From: Leptidea sinapis
Taxonomy: Eukaryota > Arthropoda > Insecta > Lepidoptera > Pieridae
NCBI RefSeq assembly: GCF_905404315.1
Contig: NC_066267.1
Location: forward strand, 1,688,501 to 1,752,500
Reading direction: 5' to 3'
Length of the DNA stretch: 64,000 nt
Shown: piece by piece, positions 30,181-41,795 of the stretch
Layout of the letters: every line of letters starts with the position of its first letter
Position numbering within the stretch: position 1 is the stretch's first letter
Position numbers and translations under genes: made by a program
The notes under the pieces: generated by a model
The model's database searches: none
Seen by the model: the letters and a program-made list of their open reading frames with translations, nothing else
What the model was told of the DNA's origin: nothing

Positions 30181-30537
30181 CGTCACCTCGAACAATTCGA
30201 TGACATGCTAATCAGACGGTCGGTGCTTGTGCGTTTTCTTTGGCAGGCAGGAAGCTTGCTATTGGAAGAGTTATACTTTGCTCTGTTGTTCTTCATAGGC
30301 ATACGTACCTCTAGAAAAGTGTGTCTTCTAGTGTCCGTATGCCGAGACAATGTTTCTCGACAACTCTTGGACATGTTAGTTGAATTATCGGCTGAATATG
30401 TTTGTCCGGGCAATACTGCCACTACACCAGCTTCTGGCGCAAAATGCAACTGCTCTAATATTGTATTTTCCGGTTTGAATGATGTGGCGCATGAGAAACC
30501 ATTGAATTTATTTTTGTACCTACTCTTGAGGTGCTGT
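30181..30537 (-). CDS. Unassigned open reading frame, possible terminal exon
   Basis: After an acceptor-like CTAAAACAG (30538), the minus strand stays open for 118 codons: HLKSRYKNKFNGFSCATSFK, PENTILEQLHFAPEAG, VVAVLPGQTYSADNS, RHTDTRRHTFLEVRMPMKNN, ending SMSSNCSR and TGA. It is basic and serine-rich, with no membrane segment or catalytic motif I recognise. The opposite strand is also open (30103-30570), which weakens both. No upstream exon or polyadenylation signal was found. It may be the C-terminal tail of a membrane protein, a pseudogene piece or chance. Confidence 0.3.
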
Positions 30538-31059
30538 TTTAGGGCTCAGATAGGTGGGTCATCTCTTTAATCCCAAAAAAACTCATAACTGACACTCAGG
30601 CGGCATAAGCGGTTTAATACGGTCTCTAAGTGCGGCCTATGTTAAAAGATTCGATTAAAAAAATAAAGAAAGCTATTTAAAACCTATAGAGTAGTTACTT
30701 TCTATTGAAGTAGAAGCGTGATAGTTGTGAAGGAAGCAATATCTTAAAGCATAACGGATATGTATGCCCATAATTAATAACAGTTACATAAAAAAATGCA
30801 TATGTATTATAGTATGTCAGACCAACCTGAAAACTTACGAGAAACAGCCAGAGGTGAAAAAATTTCGGTGGCTGTCGACATTTTTTAAATTTCTTTATCT
30901 TAGATTACTAGCTTTTAGCTTTTAATATATTTTTATTAACTACTTTATTTTGTGTTTTTCCATCCTTTGCTAAAACATTTTGATATTCGTAAGAACGACA
31001 AATGATATAGTTTCATATGGGAAAACCATTTTTTTTCTTAAAGTTTTCCTGAAACTCTT

Positions 31060-31438
31060 AAGCGTTCTATTTTTGTACCAAATATGATCAAAATCGAATT
31101 CTAGCTAAGCGTGACTTTGGACTTCCAATCGAATTACATCTGCTATTTCAACCCCACACACGAAATTTAAAAAACGCTAGAACAAATATTTATTTATTTC
31201 TTATCTATTGCATAAATACAAAGTTTCATGGTGTCATCTTTGATAAAGTCTAAACCTCCATACCCTATTACAACCCCTCCAAACCTCGTATTCGCGATAT
31301 TATGCAGCCTATGTCCTTTTCCAAGTTCTAGTCTATCTCTGTACTTAAGTTCATCAAAATATTTTCAGTGGCTTAGGCGTGAAAGCGTAACAAACAAACT
31401 TACATTCACATTTATAATATTAGTAAGGATTCTGTGAA
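31060..31438. mobile_element. Helitron-like repeat, family H2 fragment
   Basis: Shares ACAAACAAACTTACATTCAC and TTTATAATATTAGTAAGGAT with the duplicated element at 37580-38205, which marks one terminus. The inner part is diverged. Confidence 0.5.
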
Positions 31439-31825
31439 GTGAATTGAAGTAGTTAGTCGTAAATATTACATTGACATTTGACACACTTACACAATTAGGT
31501 GCTTCAGGGGATTAATCATATAGATGTGTGGACGTGTTTGACATAGGAAGTTGTTAGATGAGTACACAGCCAAATTGTCGGCATCCTGTGCAGTGTTGTT
31601 GAACGGTCTCAGCTTTGAATGCATCGGTTGGGTCAGGCCCAATTAGCACCCCATCTTTCCCAAACTGTACTTATAAGTTGTATTGATTTAGTTGAGGTTA
31701 TAAATCAAAGCAAAACGAAATTAATTGGTTAAGAATAGTAAAATAAACAAACATTAATAAAAAAAATATATAAGGCAGCTTGTATACCATATATAACGAA
31801 AAGTCCCGCAGTTTATATACGTCAA

Positions 31826-31870
31826 CTAGCCGTTTCCACCCGCTTCGCTGGGCGAATTTTAAACGGAAAT
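31826..31870 (-). mobile_element. Helitron-like 3' scrap
   Basis: CAACTAGCCGTTTCCACC..GCTTCGCTGGGCGAATTT, a family H2-type end, antisense. Confidence 0.4.
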
Positions 31871-32634
31871 AAATTAAATTTTATTCATCTTATTACAAAT
31901 ATGTATATTAAAAAAATAAGTAGCCATAAACCATCTAGGATAAATTTCGCATGTAATGTTAATTAGTTTTATATCGATACGATCAGTAGTTTAGGCTTGA
32001 CAGAGCCTCAACAAAACTTTATGTGACACTAACAACTTATGCTAAACATCGTCAAATGAAATAAATTTGCCAGTGACACTGCATTACCTATTTTGGTAGG
32101 GTTACGACCTTACTTTGCCACCCCGTCATATCCTGCCTTACCCTCGAGTAGATTTTATTTAGTGAATTGGCGTCACTCAATCGTCAAAGTCGTTGTGACT
32201 TTAGCATCTTAAACAACTATATGACTACATATAGCTTATGTTTCGTTATAACTTAACATTGGGAATATTTTCCTATATATCACACCCCATGGTCAGTCAC
32301 AACCAGAACCAGAAGTCAGAGCCTCCACTGACTCCAGCATGACCAAACACCGAGATATAATTATATACAAACACAAGGTAAATACTCTGAGAGCTCAATA
32401 CTTAAACCGGTATCTACACTTTCAAACACAGAATCTACATTTTTGTTGGTGAATTTGGAGGTACGGCAGTCGGTAATCTCTTATTTTTTTCTTTGACAAA
32501 CAAACTCATAAAGCACGGGGTGTTGACTGTTGACTCGTCGTGCATGTGTTTACAATGAGAACATTACTCGTTAAGGTTCATTCACGTCAACAGATGTCGC
32601 TGTCTTCGCAAGTGATATGTAACCATAATTATAA

Positions 32635-32695
32635 TATAGTATATCCTAGGATATAGTATATACTAGGATATAGTATATACTAGTAAAAGTAAAAA
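32635..32695. repeat. Short tandem repeat, ~19 bp unit
   Basis: ATATAGTATATACTAGG is repeated about three times (32636-32692). Confidence 0.7.
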
Positions 32696-32699
32696 TTAT

Positions 32700-33085
32700 A
32701 TTTAAGTGCTCTATGAACGGCTGGATCACTTGGCGTTGCGTAGAGACGCCATTTCAGCATCGAACAGCTGTTTCACCTAATTCCTGCCGCCGAATTCCAC
32801 CTTCGCATGACACGCCACAAATTAGGATATCATTCCTACCATCTGGATGTGTGTCCTCCACAGTGCGGTTTGCAAGGAGCTTTCTTCCACGTACTACAAA
32901 GCTGTAAAATGAGCTTCTATGTGGGTTGTTTCCGGGACGATCCAACATAGGTACCTTCAAAAAAAGCACGTAAACCTTCCTTGGACGTCGGCAACGCTCC
33001 TGTATCTGGTATTCCAAGAGAATGTGGGCGGCTGTGATTACTTAACTCCAGGTGACCCGTACGCTCGTTACTACTCCTTTTCCAT
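32700..33085 (+). pseudogene. LINE B ORF2 end and 3' UTR
   Basis: Encodes RRIPPSHDTPQIRISFLPSG then VRFARSFLPRTTKLWNEL-like sequence (one stop), followed by the family 3' end (GGTGACCCGTACGCTCGTTA..CTTTTCCATAAAAAA). Confidence 0.7.
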
Positions 33086-33399
33086 AAAAAAAATTATATC
33101 AGAGAGGAAAAATATTTGTTTTTGTAGATGACTCATCACAAGCATGTAGAATGAAATTATGGTCATTCTAACATCATCTTTAGAATCAAATGGATGACAT
33201 GTTACCCAAAATAATTGTGATAAGGATTTGAATTTTGTTAAATAGTTGGTACCTACCGTTTAATTAATTTATCTGAGGTTTTAGTTTAGGGGCAAAGCTT
33301 ATTTAATATATTTTTTTATGTGTTTTTTAGTCTTTCAAAACGCATTTTTCTTTGAAATGAATTGCATGAATTAGTCCTCTGTACTTGGATTGCTGCTGC

Positions 33400-33648
33400 A
33401 ATACCAGACCTCCACAGTGCGGTTTTGAGGAAGCTTTCGTCCACGTACTACAAAGCTGTGGAATGAACTTACTTGTGGGGTTTTTCCGGGACGATCCGAC
33501 ATGGGTACCTTCAAAAAAGCGCCTACACCTTCCTTAAAGGCCGGCAACGCTGCTGTGATTCCTCTGGTGTTGCAAGAGAATGTGGGCGGCGGTGATCACT
33601 TATCACCAGGTGGACCCGTACGCTCGTTTGTCCTCATTTCCCATAAAA
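33400..33648 (+). mobile_element. LINE B 3' end, second plus copy
   Basis: CACAGTGCGGTTTTGAGGAAGC to CGTACGCTCG..CCCATAAAAAAAG, 5'-truncated. Confidence 0.7.
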
Positions 33649-33875
33649 AAAGACTGTTTATTACCCAGATGCACAGTGGGATAATGAAAAGTAAAAAAGA
33701 GTAGTAAAATTGAGGAATGTGTTAAATTACAAAGAGTGCCAGTCACACGTGCACGATAATTGCTAGATTGCAATATTATATGAGTTCAAGACGTTACTGT
33801 GTACAGCTAACGGGTTCCTCGGTGTTATGTCCTTTTATTAATATGATGTTGTATCTCAGTTGCAGATCAACCTTA

Positions 33876-34176
33876 CTCGTATACAGTGCCGGATTAAGCA
33901 AGTGTGGGGCCCGTAGCAAATTCCTTGAAAGAGCCTTAATCTATATTGGAAATAGTCTGTTACCGAGAGTCTGACGATTATCTTGGTAGGAAAAGTTTGA
34001 AAGTTTGACGTATTTGTGATATCAAGTAAATTCAATATTCCAACTTCTCCATCTTAATAAGTTTCACTAAAAAAACTACGCTCAGTTAGTGGGTGTATAA
34101 TGCGGGGCCCCTATTCGCGTGGGGCCCGTAGCAATTGTTACTCTAGCTTTGTGGTTAATCCGGCACTGCTCGTATA
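33876..34176. mobile_element. hAT-type MITE with intact 8-bp target duplication
   Basis: CTCGTATA stands at 33876-33883 and again at 34169-34176. Between them, a 285-bp element begins CAGTGCCGGATTAA and ends in its inverse TTAATCCGGCACTG. An 8-bp duplication with CAG..CTG ends indicates the hAT superfamily. No transposase, but two GTGGGGCCCGTAGCAA motifs inside. Confidence 0.85.
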
Positions 34177-34221
34177 TATGACAATAATAAGTAATATTTG
34201 AAATGAATCGTTGTAGTAGGT

Positions 34222-34234
34222 ACATACTTATTAA

Positions 34235-34277
<43 letters not shown>

Positions 34278-34655
34278 GAATTCCTGTTCGTTAGATTCGC
34301 TAAAACTCGAGAACGGCTGGACCGATTTGGCTAATATTGGTCTTGAATTATATGTGGAAGTCCAGGGAAGGTTTAAAAGGTGAATAAATATGAAAGTGTT
34401 CGGAATTAAATAAAAACAACAAATTTGTTTTTCCTTTGATGTGTCCCCCGTCGTCCGATATTTGTTTTGTATGGACATATTTTCTATGAGAGAATATATT
34501 GACGCACGGTTGGACAGTTCTGCTGTAAAACAATTTCATTACAACAACAGGGAGCATATTTTACGAAATAATTCTTGATGTTATGATATATTACTGACAA
34601 ATTCATAAAAAACATTTACATACAGAACAACGTCTGTCGGGTCAACAAGTTATTA
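34222..34655 (+). mobile_element. Helitron-like element, family H3
   Basis: Starts with a (TA)n tract (34232-34274), then AATTCCTGTTCGTTAG..CGAGAACGGCTGGACCGATT, and ends CGTCTGTCGGGTCAACAAGT, a decayed form of a Helitron CTAGT end. Non-autonomous. Ends resembling this 3' terminus are at 39535-39560 and 40880-40913. Confidence 0.6.
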
Positions 34656-34679
34656 ATATAAAAATGTTATAAAGATTCG

Positions 34680-34850
34680 CCTTATTCAAAAGTCCTACTA
34701 TACGATTAAAGAATATATTATAGAGGATAGACGAAGAGCATGTATGAAAGGAATAATGAAAGTGGATGAAGCGAAACAAGTATGTAAGGATCGTAGCAAG
34801 TGGAAAGAAGTGGTCTCTGCCTACTCCTACGGGAAAGAGGCGTGATAATA
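34680..34850 (+). pseudogene. LINE ORF2 C-terminal scrap
   Basis: DRRRACMKGIMKVDEAKQVC, KDRSKWKEVVSAYSYGKEA, stop: the basic C-terminal end of an RTE/CR1-like polymerase. Confidence 0.5.
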
Positions 34851-34863
34851 TGTAATGTAATGA

Positions 34864-35219
34864 TGTTATAGAGGACTTTCTTTTTATTTTATTTTTTATG
34901 AAAATAAGGGACAAGACGAGCAGGACGTTCAGCTGATGGTAATTGATACGCCCTGCCCATTACAATGCAGTGCCGCTCAGGATTCTTGAAACCCCCAAAA
35001 ATTCTGAGCGGCACTACAACTGCGCTCGTCACCTTGAGACAAGATGTTAAGTCTCATTTGCCCAGTAATTTCACTAGCTACGGCGCCCTTCAGACCGAAA
35101 CACAGTAATGCTTACACATTACTGCTTCACGGCAGAAATAGGCGCCGTTGTGGTACTCATAATCTAGCCGGCATCCTGTGCAAAGGAGGCTCCCACTGGT
35201 GAACTGGTGTTATAGAGGA
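34864..35219 (-). mobile_element. SINE A copy 5, with 12-bp target duplication
   Basis: TGTTATAGAGGA at 34864-34875 is repeated at 35208-35219. The element between has, in sense (minus), a CCAGTGGGAGCCTCC start and an A-rich tail (ATAAAAAATAAAATAAAAAG). This copy shows that family A spreads by retroposition. Confidence 0.9.
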
Positions 35220-35224
35220 TAAAG

Positions 35225-35955
35225 AAGTATGGAAAATAGATTCTCCTGGTCCACTTATAACTCTTCTAAGATTAATTGATTCTACTATGACTGTATAATC
35301 AATGTAACATGAAATTTCAATTCTTTTGGTTTATATAAATCCACTGTAATTGCATTATATAATCATTTATGGGCTTGTTTTGTGAGCATACATTTTGTAA
35401 TTTTTAGTTATCATGCGTAGCCCGTAGGTATGCTATAACATTCGTTAGCTCACTGAATGGCATTGTTTGCGGCGTCGTCGTATGCCAGGTCGTCTCCTTC
35501 CCTCAAATATGGGCGAAGGGAACGATGGCTGGTCCATGCGTCAACTCGTGAACGGACTGCTTGTGGTGCCAGGTCGAGGTGCTATAGTTAATAAATCATT
35601 GTATTAGATGCAATTACTAGTTGTGTGTTGTGTAATAATGATAATCATGTTCACAAAGCATCCTTACACAAACAATGAGTTCAAGCTCAAAAATATCACA
35701 TTTAATAATAATTTGTTATGTATATTACAGCCATTGTAAAATACTCTATTTGATTGAAAAGAGTGGCCGTTGAGTTTCTTGTACGTTCTTCTCACGAGCT
35801 CAATTTTTTCCGAACCTATGGTAAATTCAGTAATAAAAAAGAAATATTTATAGTGACTATTGAAGGGCACTTCAAACTATAAAGATAATGTAAACGAAAC
35901 GTTAATGTTCAACACTCTACGATTCCTATATCCGAGTATAGAATGTCAAGGTTGT
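35225..35955. other. Stretch with no recognised gene
   Basis: Includes a GC-richer patch (35440-35590) with no convincing frame. I see nothing I can name. Confidence 0.45.
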
Positions 35956-36137
35956 TGAATGCTCAAGATAGTGTGTTCTCGCGGCTGCGGTCACCAGGAA
36001 ACCAAACCCGACACCACGAGTATTTCCTGCACCATGTTGCTGTGGCTTCTATTGTCTTATAACTCATGTGGATTGCGTTACTGGCAGTTTCGTCTTATAT
36101 CGAAGTATTGTTATGTTATAAATGAAAAATTTAATAG

Positions 36138-36416
36138 CTTTTTTTGTGTGGGACGAGAAGAGCAGGACGTTCAACTGATGTTAATTGATACGCCCAGCTC
36201 AATTACAATGTAGTGTCGCTCAGGACTCTTGAAAACTACAAAAATTTCTGAGCAGCTCTGCAATTGCGCTCGTCACCTTGAGACATATGATGTTAAGTCT
36301 CATTTCGCCAGTAATTTCACTAGCTACGGCGCCCTTCAGAACGAAATACAATAAAGCTTACACATTACTGCTTCACGGCAGAAAAAAGTGCCGTTGTTGT
36401 ACCCATAATCTAGCGA
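36138..36416 (-). mobile_element. SINE A copy 6, head-truncated
   Basis: Antisense on plus; stops at CCCATAATCTAGC, so the sense 5' end (GGAGGCTCC part) is missing. Confidence 0.8.
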
Positions 36417-36649
36417 AGTAATGCAATTTTAATAAATATGTATTTGTGGTTTGAGAGTTAAAAGTTTTAACGATAATTTATATTTTTGCAGTTTATTCCT
36501 CATAACTTTTTATGAATTATTTGATTTTGAACGCTTTTAAGTTTGAACATGATTCATATATATTGGATGCAGCCCTTACAAACTAATTTGTTATATATAT
36601 TACAACCCTTGTATAGTATAGTATATTATATATTCTATTTGATTGAAAT

Positions 36650-37060
36650 GGCATAAAAGGCACTTATTTTCTCTTCAAAATTGATTCCTTTAGAAAACTT
36701 TTTGATGTAATCTAACATTACTAGAGCTTCGGAAACAACCGGCGAAAAAAACTCTCCCAGGATTTTTCTTCTGCGCTCTTTTTAATAAAATATACAATAT
36801 TGTACTGACAACAAGAAATAACAATATTTCGATAAAATAATCATAATCTAGTTCCAGGCTGTCCGATCACTTAGATATTCAGCTGTGGAGTAGTAGGATT
36901 TACGACAGAGCTATTTTTTCATAAAGCATTTAGCAATTCATTTATAGATAATGCCTAAACAGTGGCTGGGAGTGTATACATTTATTCTTTAAGCTATTAT
37001 GTATCTTATGAATTACTAACTAACTATGTAGAATTAGTTACAAGTAATCCCTTATTTCTA
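36650..37060 (-). mobile_element. LINE J 3' end
   Basis: Antisense: AAAGGCACTTATTTTCTC..TACGACAGAGCTATTTT..AATCCCTTATTTCTAG, following 7985-8420. Confidence 0.75.
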
Positions 37061-37212
37061 GTCACCATTAACAGCAAAGGAAAGAGTGGCCGGTGAGTTT
37101 CTTGTATGTTCTTCTCACAAGCTTTACTTTTTCCGAACATATTCAGTAATTCAAATTAGGTACAAAAAATGTTTTTAATGATGATTCAAAAGCGTTCAGT
37201 GCAAGTAACGTA

Positions 37213-37460
37213 ATAATGTTTTTTTTTTTATGGAATAGGAGGACAAACGAGCGTACGGGTCACCTGGTGTTAAGTGATCACCGCCACCCACATTCTCTTG
37301 CAACACAAAAGGAATCACAGGAGCGTTGCCGGCCTTTAAGGAAGGTGTACGCGCTTTTTTTGAAAGTACCCATGTCATATCGTCCCGGAAACACCGCACA
37401 AGGAAGTTCATTTCACAGCTTTGTAGGACGTGGAAGAAAGCTCCTTGAAAACCTTTATTT
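37213..37460 (-). mobile_element. LINE B 3' end
   Basis: T-tract, then GAGCGTACGGGTCACCTGGTG to TGTAGGACGTGGAAGAAAGC; the reverse of 33400-33648. Confidence 0.75.
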
Positions 37461-37579
37461 GACTTTGACTAACATTTGTGAGTAACGTTTTAATGAAGTA
37501 GAAAACAGACTTGGATAGCTGAAAACATAATCTCTGAAGAAGAGTGAAAATTGGTGGCATTATTGCGATTTTAATTATA

Positions 37580-38205
37580 ACTAGCTGATGCCCGCGACTT
37601 CGTCCGCGTAGTTAAAGGGGTTTCTAAAAATATTAAGCAACTTTGGAATTGAAGATTATCTCATGTCCTATTTCAGTTCCGGTTCCCGTTTCCGATCCCG
37701 TTCCCAACATATAATATGAATCTTATTTCGAGGAAGATTGCTATGGCTAACTAATCCTACGATTGGTATAGTCATTGCTCGTCGACGTGAGTTTCAGTTT
37801 ATCAAAAATCCCGGGGGAACTATGGATTTTTCCGGGATAAAATGTAGCATATTCCCTTTCCAAACGCCAGTCTATCGATGTATCAAATTTCACCAAAATC
37901 GGTTCAGTAGCTAAAAGTGTAACAAACAAACTTACATCCACATTTATAATATTAGTAGGGATAACATATTGCTATGGCAAAGTAAACCTGCTATTGGTAT
38001 AGTCATTGCTCGTCAACGTGAGTTTCAGTTTATCAAAAATCCCGCGGGAATCATGGATTTTTTCGGGATGTTATGTAGCCTATTCCCTTTCCAAACGCCA
38101 GTCTATCGATGTATCAAATTTCACCAAAATCGGTTCAGTAGCTAAAAGTGTAGTAATAATAGTAATAAAACAAACTTATGTTACATTTATAATATTAGTA
38201 GGGAT
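37580..38205 (-). mobile_element. Helitron-like element H2 with internal tandem duplication
   Basis: Begins CTAGCTGATGCCCGCGACTT (the inverse of a CTAG end). Two direct copies of a ~230-bp block follow (37738-37968 and 37969-38205), each from TTGCTATGGC..GGTATAGTCATTGCTCGTC to TATAATATTAGTAGGGATAA. Non-coding. Confidence 0.7.
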
Positions 38206-38504
38206 AACATATCTACTAATAAAACATTACCATTTTCTAGTTACTACGCTGTCGTTCAGCTACAAAGTAATAAAGTTTCAAATTAACTTTTCTTCAATCT
38301 AAGTAGTGCGTCGCCGTGACCCAAATACAGCCTTCGATAGCTAGTTGGTTCGTTTTAACATAATATCGATCCAACATTGACACGATTTCTAGCTCATTTA
38401 CAGCTACTTTCAATAGACAGTATTTAAGTATTTTACTCAAAGAAAAATTTAGCGAAATAAATGTTATGACCGTTATTTAATAAACGTTTACAAAAATCGT
38501 CACC

Positions 38505-38675
38505 CTCAAAGAGCGCAAAACAAGAATGGTGGGAGAGTTTCTTACGCCGCTTCTTCTCTCTCAGAGCGCCATTTGTTTCCGAAGCGGTAGTAGTATCTAG
38601 TATATTAGAAATGACATCAAAAAGAATTCTAAAGGAATGAATTTTGAGAAAAATAAATGCCTTTTAATACAGTTT
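38505..38675 (+). mobile_element. LINE J 3' end, sense
   Basis: AGAGCGCAAAACAAGAATGG to GAGAAAAATAAATGCCTTTTA; 5'-truncated to 170 bp. Confidence 0.75.
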
Positions 38676-38679
38676 CAAC

Positions 38680-39430
38680 GTCAAATACATAAACTTTACA
38701 AAGAAATAGCAGAAGTGGCATCATCACTCCAAATGAAACTTATTATCCGACTACCACCTATACCCACCGACCTCAAAATGATATATATAAACAGGGGACC
38801 GCATACCATATAGGCAATAAGTCAGTGCCTACCTCAAAAAGAACCTGAATAAATGAAGCACCACAGTTAATATTTTTTTAGTTCAATTTGGTTCCGTTAA
38901 TATAATATATGTATTAATTCAAAATAACAGTACCTATATTCAGTATTCAATAGTACCTATATTGAACACCCACTCATTAAACTAAAGTATCAGATTGACG
39001 AAATGGGCCATGGGAAAACCAACGCACGTCTCTGTACATAAGTAATATTTATTATTATTGTAAATGACTTACCAAATCAACTAAAAGCGGTCACCGAAAA
39101 TGCATTTTAATCTCCTAAAACTGATTCAGCTAACATTTAACATTCAACGGTAAACTGATCAAAAATTATTTAAATCCAGCCGTCATCATTTCTTACAATC
39201 AATATAATTATGTAATCTAATTCTTAGTAGATTCCACGATGGTATATGTCTAATTATAATAAGTTAAGACATATTAATAATTCTTATTTAAGTTATTAAG
39301 TTCAAATTCAGGTCGTATCAAATAGTGGTAATATTGATACCATAGTAATAATCTTTATCCATTTAAATGGTTTGATGATTAAGGTTAATTGTGTATGTGT
39401 GAATTCCATTTTAAATAATTCGGATTAGGC
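38680..39430. other. Stretch with no recognised gene
   Basis: AT-rich; no gene or nameable repeat seen. Confidence 0.45.
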
Positions 39431-39734
39431 TTTTCGTTTAGAAGTTATGACGGGTATAAAACTCTCTAAGGAAGAGAAATGTTACGGTGTAAACAAACTG
39501 TCCTATATACAAATACTAAAAAAAAATATGGCAAAACAACGTTTGCTAGGTGAACTAATTGTATATATTTATTTCGAATTTCAAAAAGAGAAATGTTTTA
39601 TGGCCATTTTTAAACAAATTGGGCTAAGAGGATCAAAAAAATATAATTTCTTTAATTACGATTAATATTTAAAATATGATGTGCAAACTTTCGGAATGTA
39701 TTATCAAGAATAATTAGTGTAATTAATGAATCAC

Positions 39735-39866
39735 TCGGCCGCCCTGCCAAGTTTTGTTCAGCTGGCAGCTTGATACCACAGCCTGCCGAGTGTCGACTTC
39801 AGTAAGCTGACAACACTGAAAGGCGCCGCCCGCCCGCCCTACTTGAGGCTTACAGAATAACTTGAG
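39735..39866 (+). other. Candidate non-coding first exon with GTAAGTA donor
   Basis: A GC-rich island in an AT-rich surround (GCGCCGCCCGCCCGCCC at about 39821) ends at a consensus splice donor, GAG|GTAAGTA (39867). There is no open frame and no repeat relative in the window. It could be the 5' UTR exon of a gene extending past the right edge; that is inference. Confidence 0.3.
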
Positions 39867-40055
39867 GTAAGTACAAAATAAATATAATACGTAAAATCTC
39901 ATATTGAATATAAATGTAAATTTTCTGAGTTTCTATATCGTTCCACCTCATACTTATACGTAACATACATTTTATTATTGAAAATGTTTTACTTTCTTAA
40001 ATTTTCAAATTAATACTGTATAAAGTTATTTATTATTATTCATTACATAGTCGAC

Positions 40056-40345
40056 AACCTGTATAGCCGAGTGGTTAGCGATCCTACCTACTAAGCTAGA
40101 GATCCCGGGTTCGAATCCCGGTAGGTGCAAGCATATTTATATGATTAATATGGATGTTTGTTTATGAGTCATGGACGTTTAAATGTATTTATTTAGATTT
40201 ATGTTTATATGAATTTATGTATGTTTAAGTAAGTATATTGTATTAAATATATCATTGTCTTGTAACCTATAACACAGGCTATATATGCTTAACTTGGGGC
40301 ATGATAATTTGTGTAAAAAGTGTGTATATTATATTACATTAATTA
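40056..40345 (+). mobile_element. tRNA-headed SINE
   Basis: Box A-like TAGCCGAGTGGTTAGCGA and B box GGTTCGAATCC within CCCGGGTTCGAATCCCGG, a complete tRNA-like head (40060-40128), followed by an AT-rich body and GGGGCATGATAATTTGTGTAA near the end. The head resembles a tRNA with a long variable region but lacks a closed acceptor stem, so I call it a SINE, not a tRNA gene. Confidence 0.8.
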
Positions 40346-40349
40346 AAAA

Positions 40350-41485
40350 CCCTTGGTAGTCTCTTAATTTTTATACGTTTGTATGTGTAGTGGTAAAACG
40401 TTTTGCAATAGTTGTATCAATATAGAGTTTATTTAGATTGTTTTGTAACTTGTTGCCATGACTACGGTAAAGGATTTTCTCAACAGCAATAGCTGAATCG
40501 ATTCTGGCATTGTGTGTATGTTTTATTAAGTTATAAAGTTTAACATATCAGTGATTACAGAAGTCCACCACACGTTTCCGTTACTAAAGTAAACATAGAT
40601 AACTGATATGATATACGTTGAAACAAGGCCTTATTTAAATTGATTATTTTAGGGCTTCTTACACACACACACAAATAAAATTGGAGTGCCTTTTTGTAAT
40701 ATTGAAATAACCGTTTTTTTACTACATGTATATGAATATGTATACTATATAGACTAAAAATAACATTTTTTACAATTTTAAGTATAAGTTGCTACATTTA
40801 TTTTAGAATAATATAAAAAATAAAGTAATGTTGCAATGTCCAAGAAACGGCCTAACTCTAAAAATAATTATATATAAATATGGCAAAACAACGTTTGCGG
40901 GGTCAACTAGTTATAAAAAAGAAATTTCTTGTTTTAAAAATGTGATGAAGTCAGATGTTTAAAGAATGTGAAAATCTTTAATCAATGTCGCACAGTCTAT
41001 CCATACTTATAAAAGGTAAGAACTACTTATAGTTGTATTTTAGTGTAATTTTTGTCTTTTTTGCATAAAGAGGAATGAAGAAGCTTCTAGATGTAAAACT
41101 TTATGTATAAATAAAATTTTATGATAACGATAAAATAATAGATAAAACATTTGAATGCCCTTTTCCTGATCTGTGAAGCTAGCAGGTTTTCTATTTATAT
41201 TTTAATTCGGGCTATGTACAAATACAATATAGTTTTACGTCGCCATATTGTATTTTTCGTAGGCAGCAATGTGTAATGTAAAATGATATTCATTTACAGT
41301 GTGTGTACATTTATGCAAATCTCGTAGCTTTGTTGATGTTTTTTTTTTATGATTTATTAACATTTTTCCATTTAGTAAGTTAAAAGTTTGGTATTTTCGT
41401 TCAAAACGTGTATTTGTATTAAATCAATTTGAACAGATTATATTGCCCGATGCTGTGAATCTTATTACACATTTAAATCTAAATT
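40350..41485. other. AT-rich stretch with a Helitron-like 3' end
   Basis: At 40880-40913, ATGGCAAAACAACGTTTGCG then GGGTCAACTAGTTAT resembles an H-family 3' end. Otherwise no gene or repeat is recognised. Confidence 0.4.
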
Positions 41486-41490
41486 TTAAC

Positions 41491-41795
41491 AGTGGGAGGC
41501 TCCTTTGCACAGGAAGCCGGCTAGATTATGGGTACCACAATGGCGCCTATTTCTGCCGTGAAGCAGTTATATGTAAACATTACTGTGTTTTGGTCTGAAG
41601 GGCGCCGTAGCTAGTGAAATAAGACTTAACATCTTATGTCTCAAGGTGACGAGCACAATTGTAGTGCCGCTCATAATTTTTGGGGTTTTCAACAATCCTG
41701 AGCGGCACTGCATTGTAATGGGTAGTGCGTATCAAGTAACATCAGCTGAACGTCCTGCTCGTCTCGTCCCTTATTTTCATACAAAAAAAAACAGT
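41491..41795 (+). mobile_element. SINE A copy 7
   Basis: Sense on plus, AGTGGGAGGCTCCTTTGCAC to CCCTTATTTTCATACAAAAA. TAAATTTT occurs on both sides and may be a decayed target duplication. Confidence 0.88.

Noticed and set aside
30103..30570. Plus-strand 155-codon frame as a membrane protein gene
   Set aside because: It begins inside a LINE-like context without promoter or acceptor, and its hydrophobic stretches are the antisense of the more protein-like minus-strand frame.
34232..34274. (TA)n tract as a promoter element
   Set aside because: It is the A/T-rich start of a Helitron-like element.
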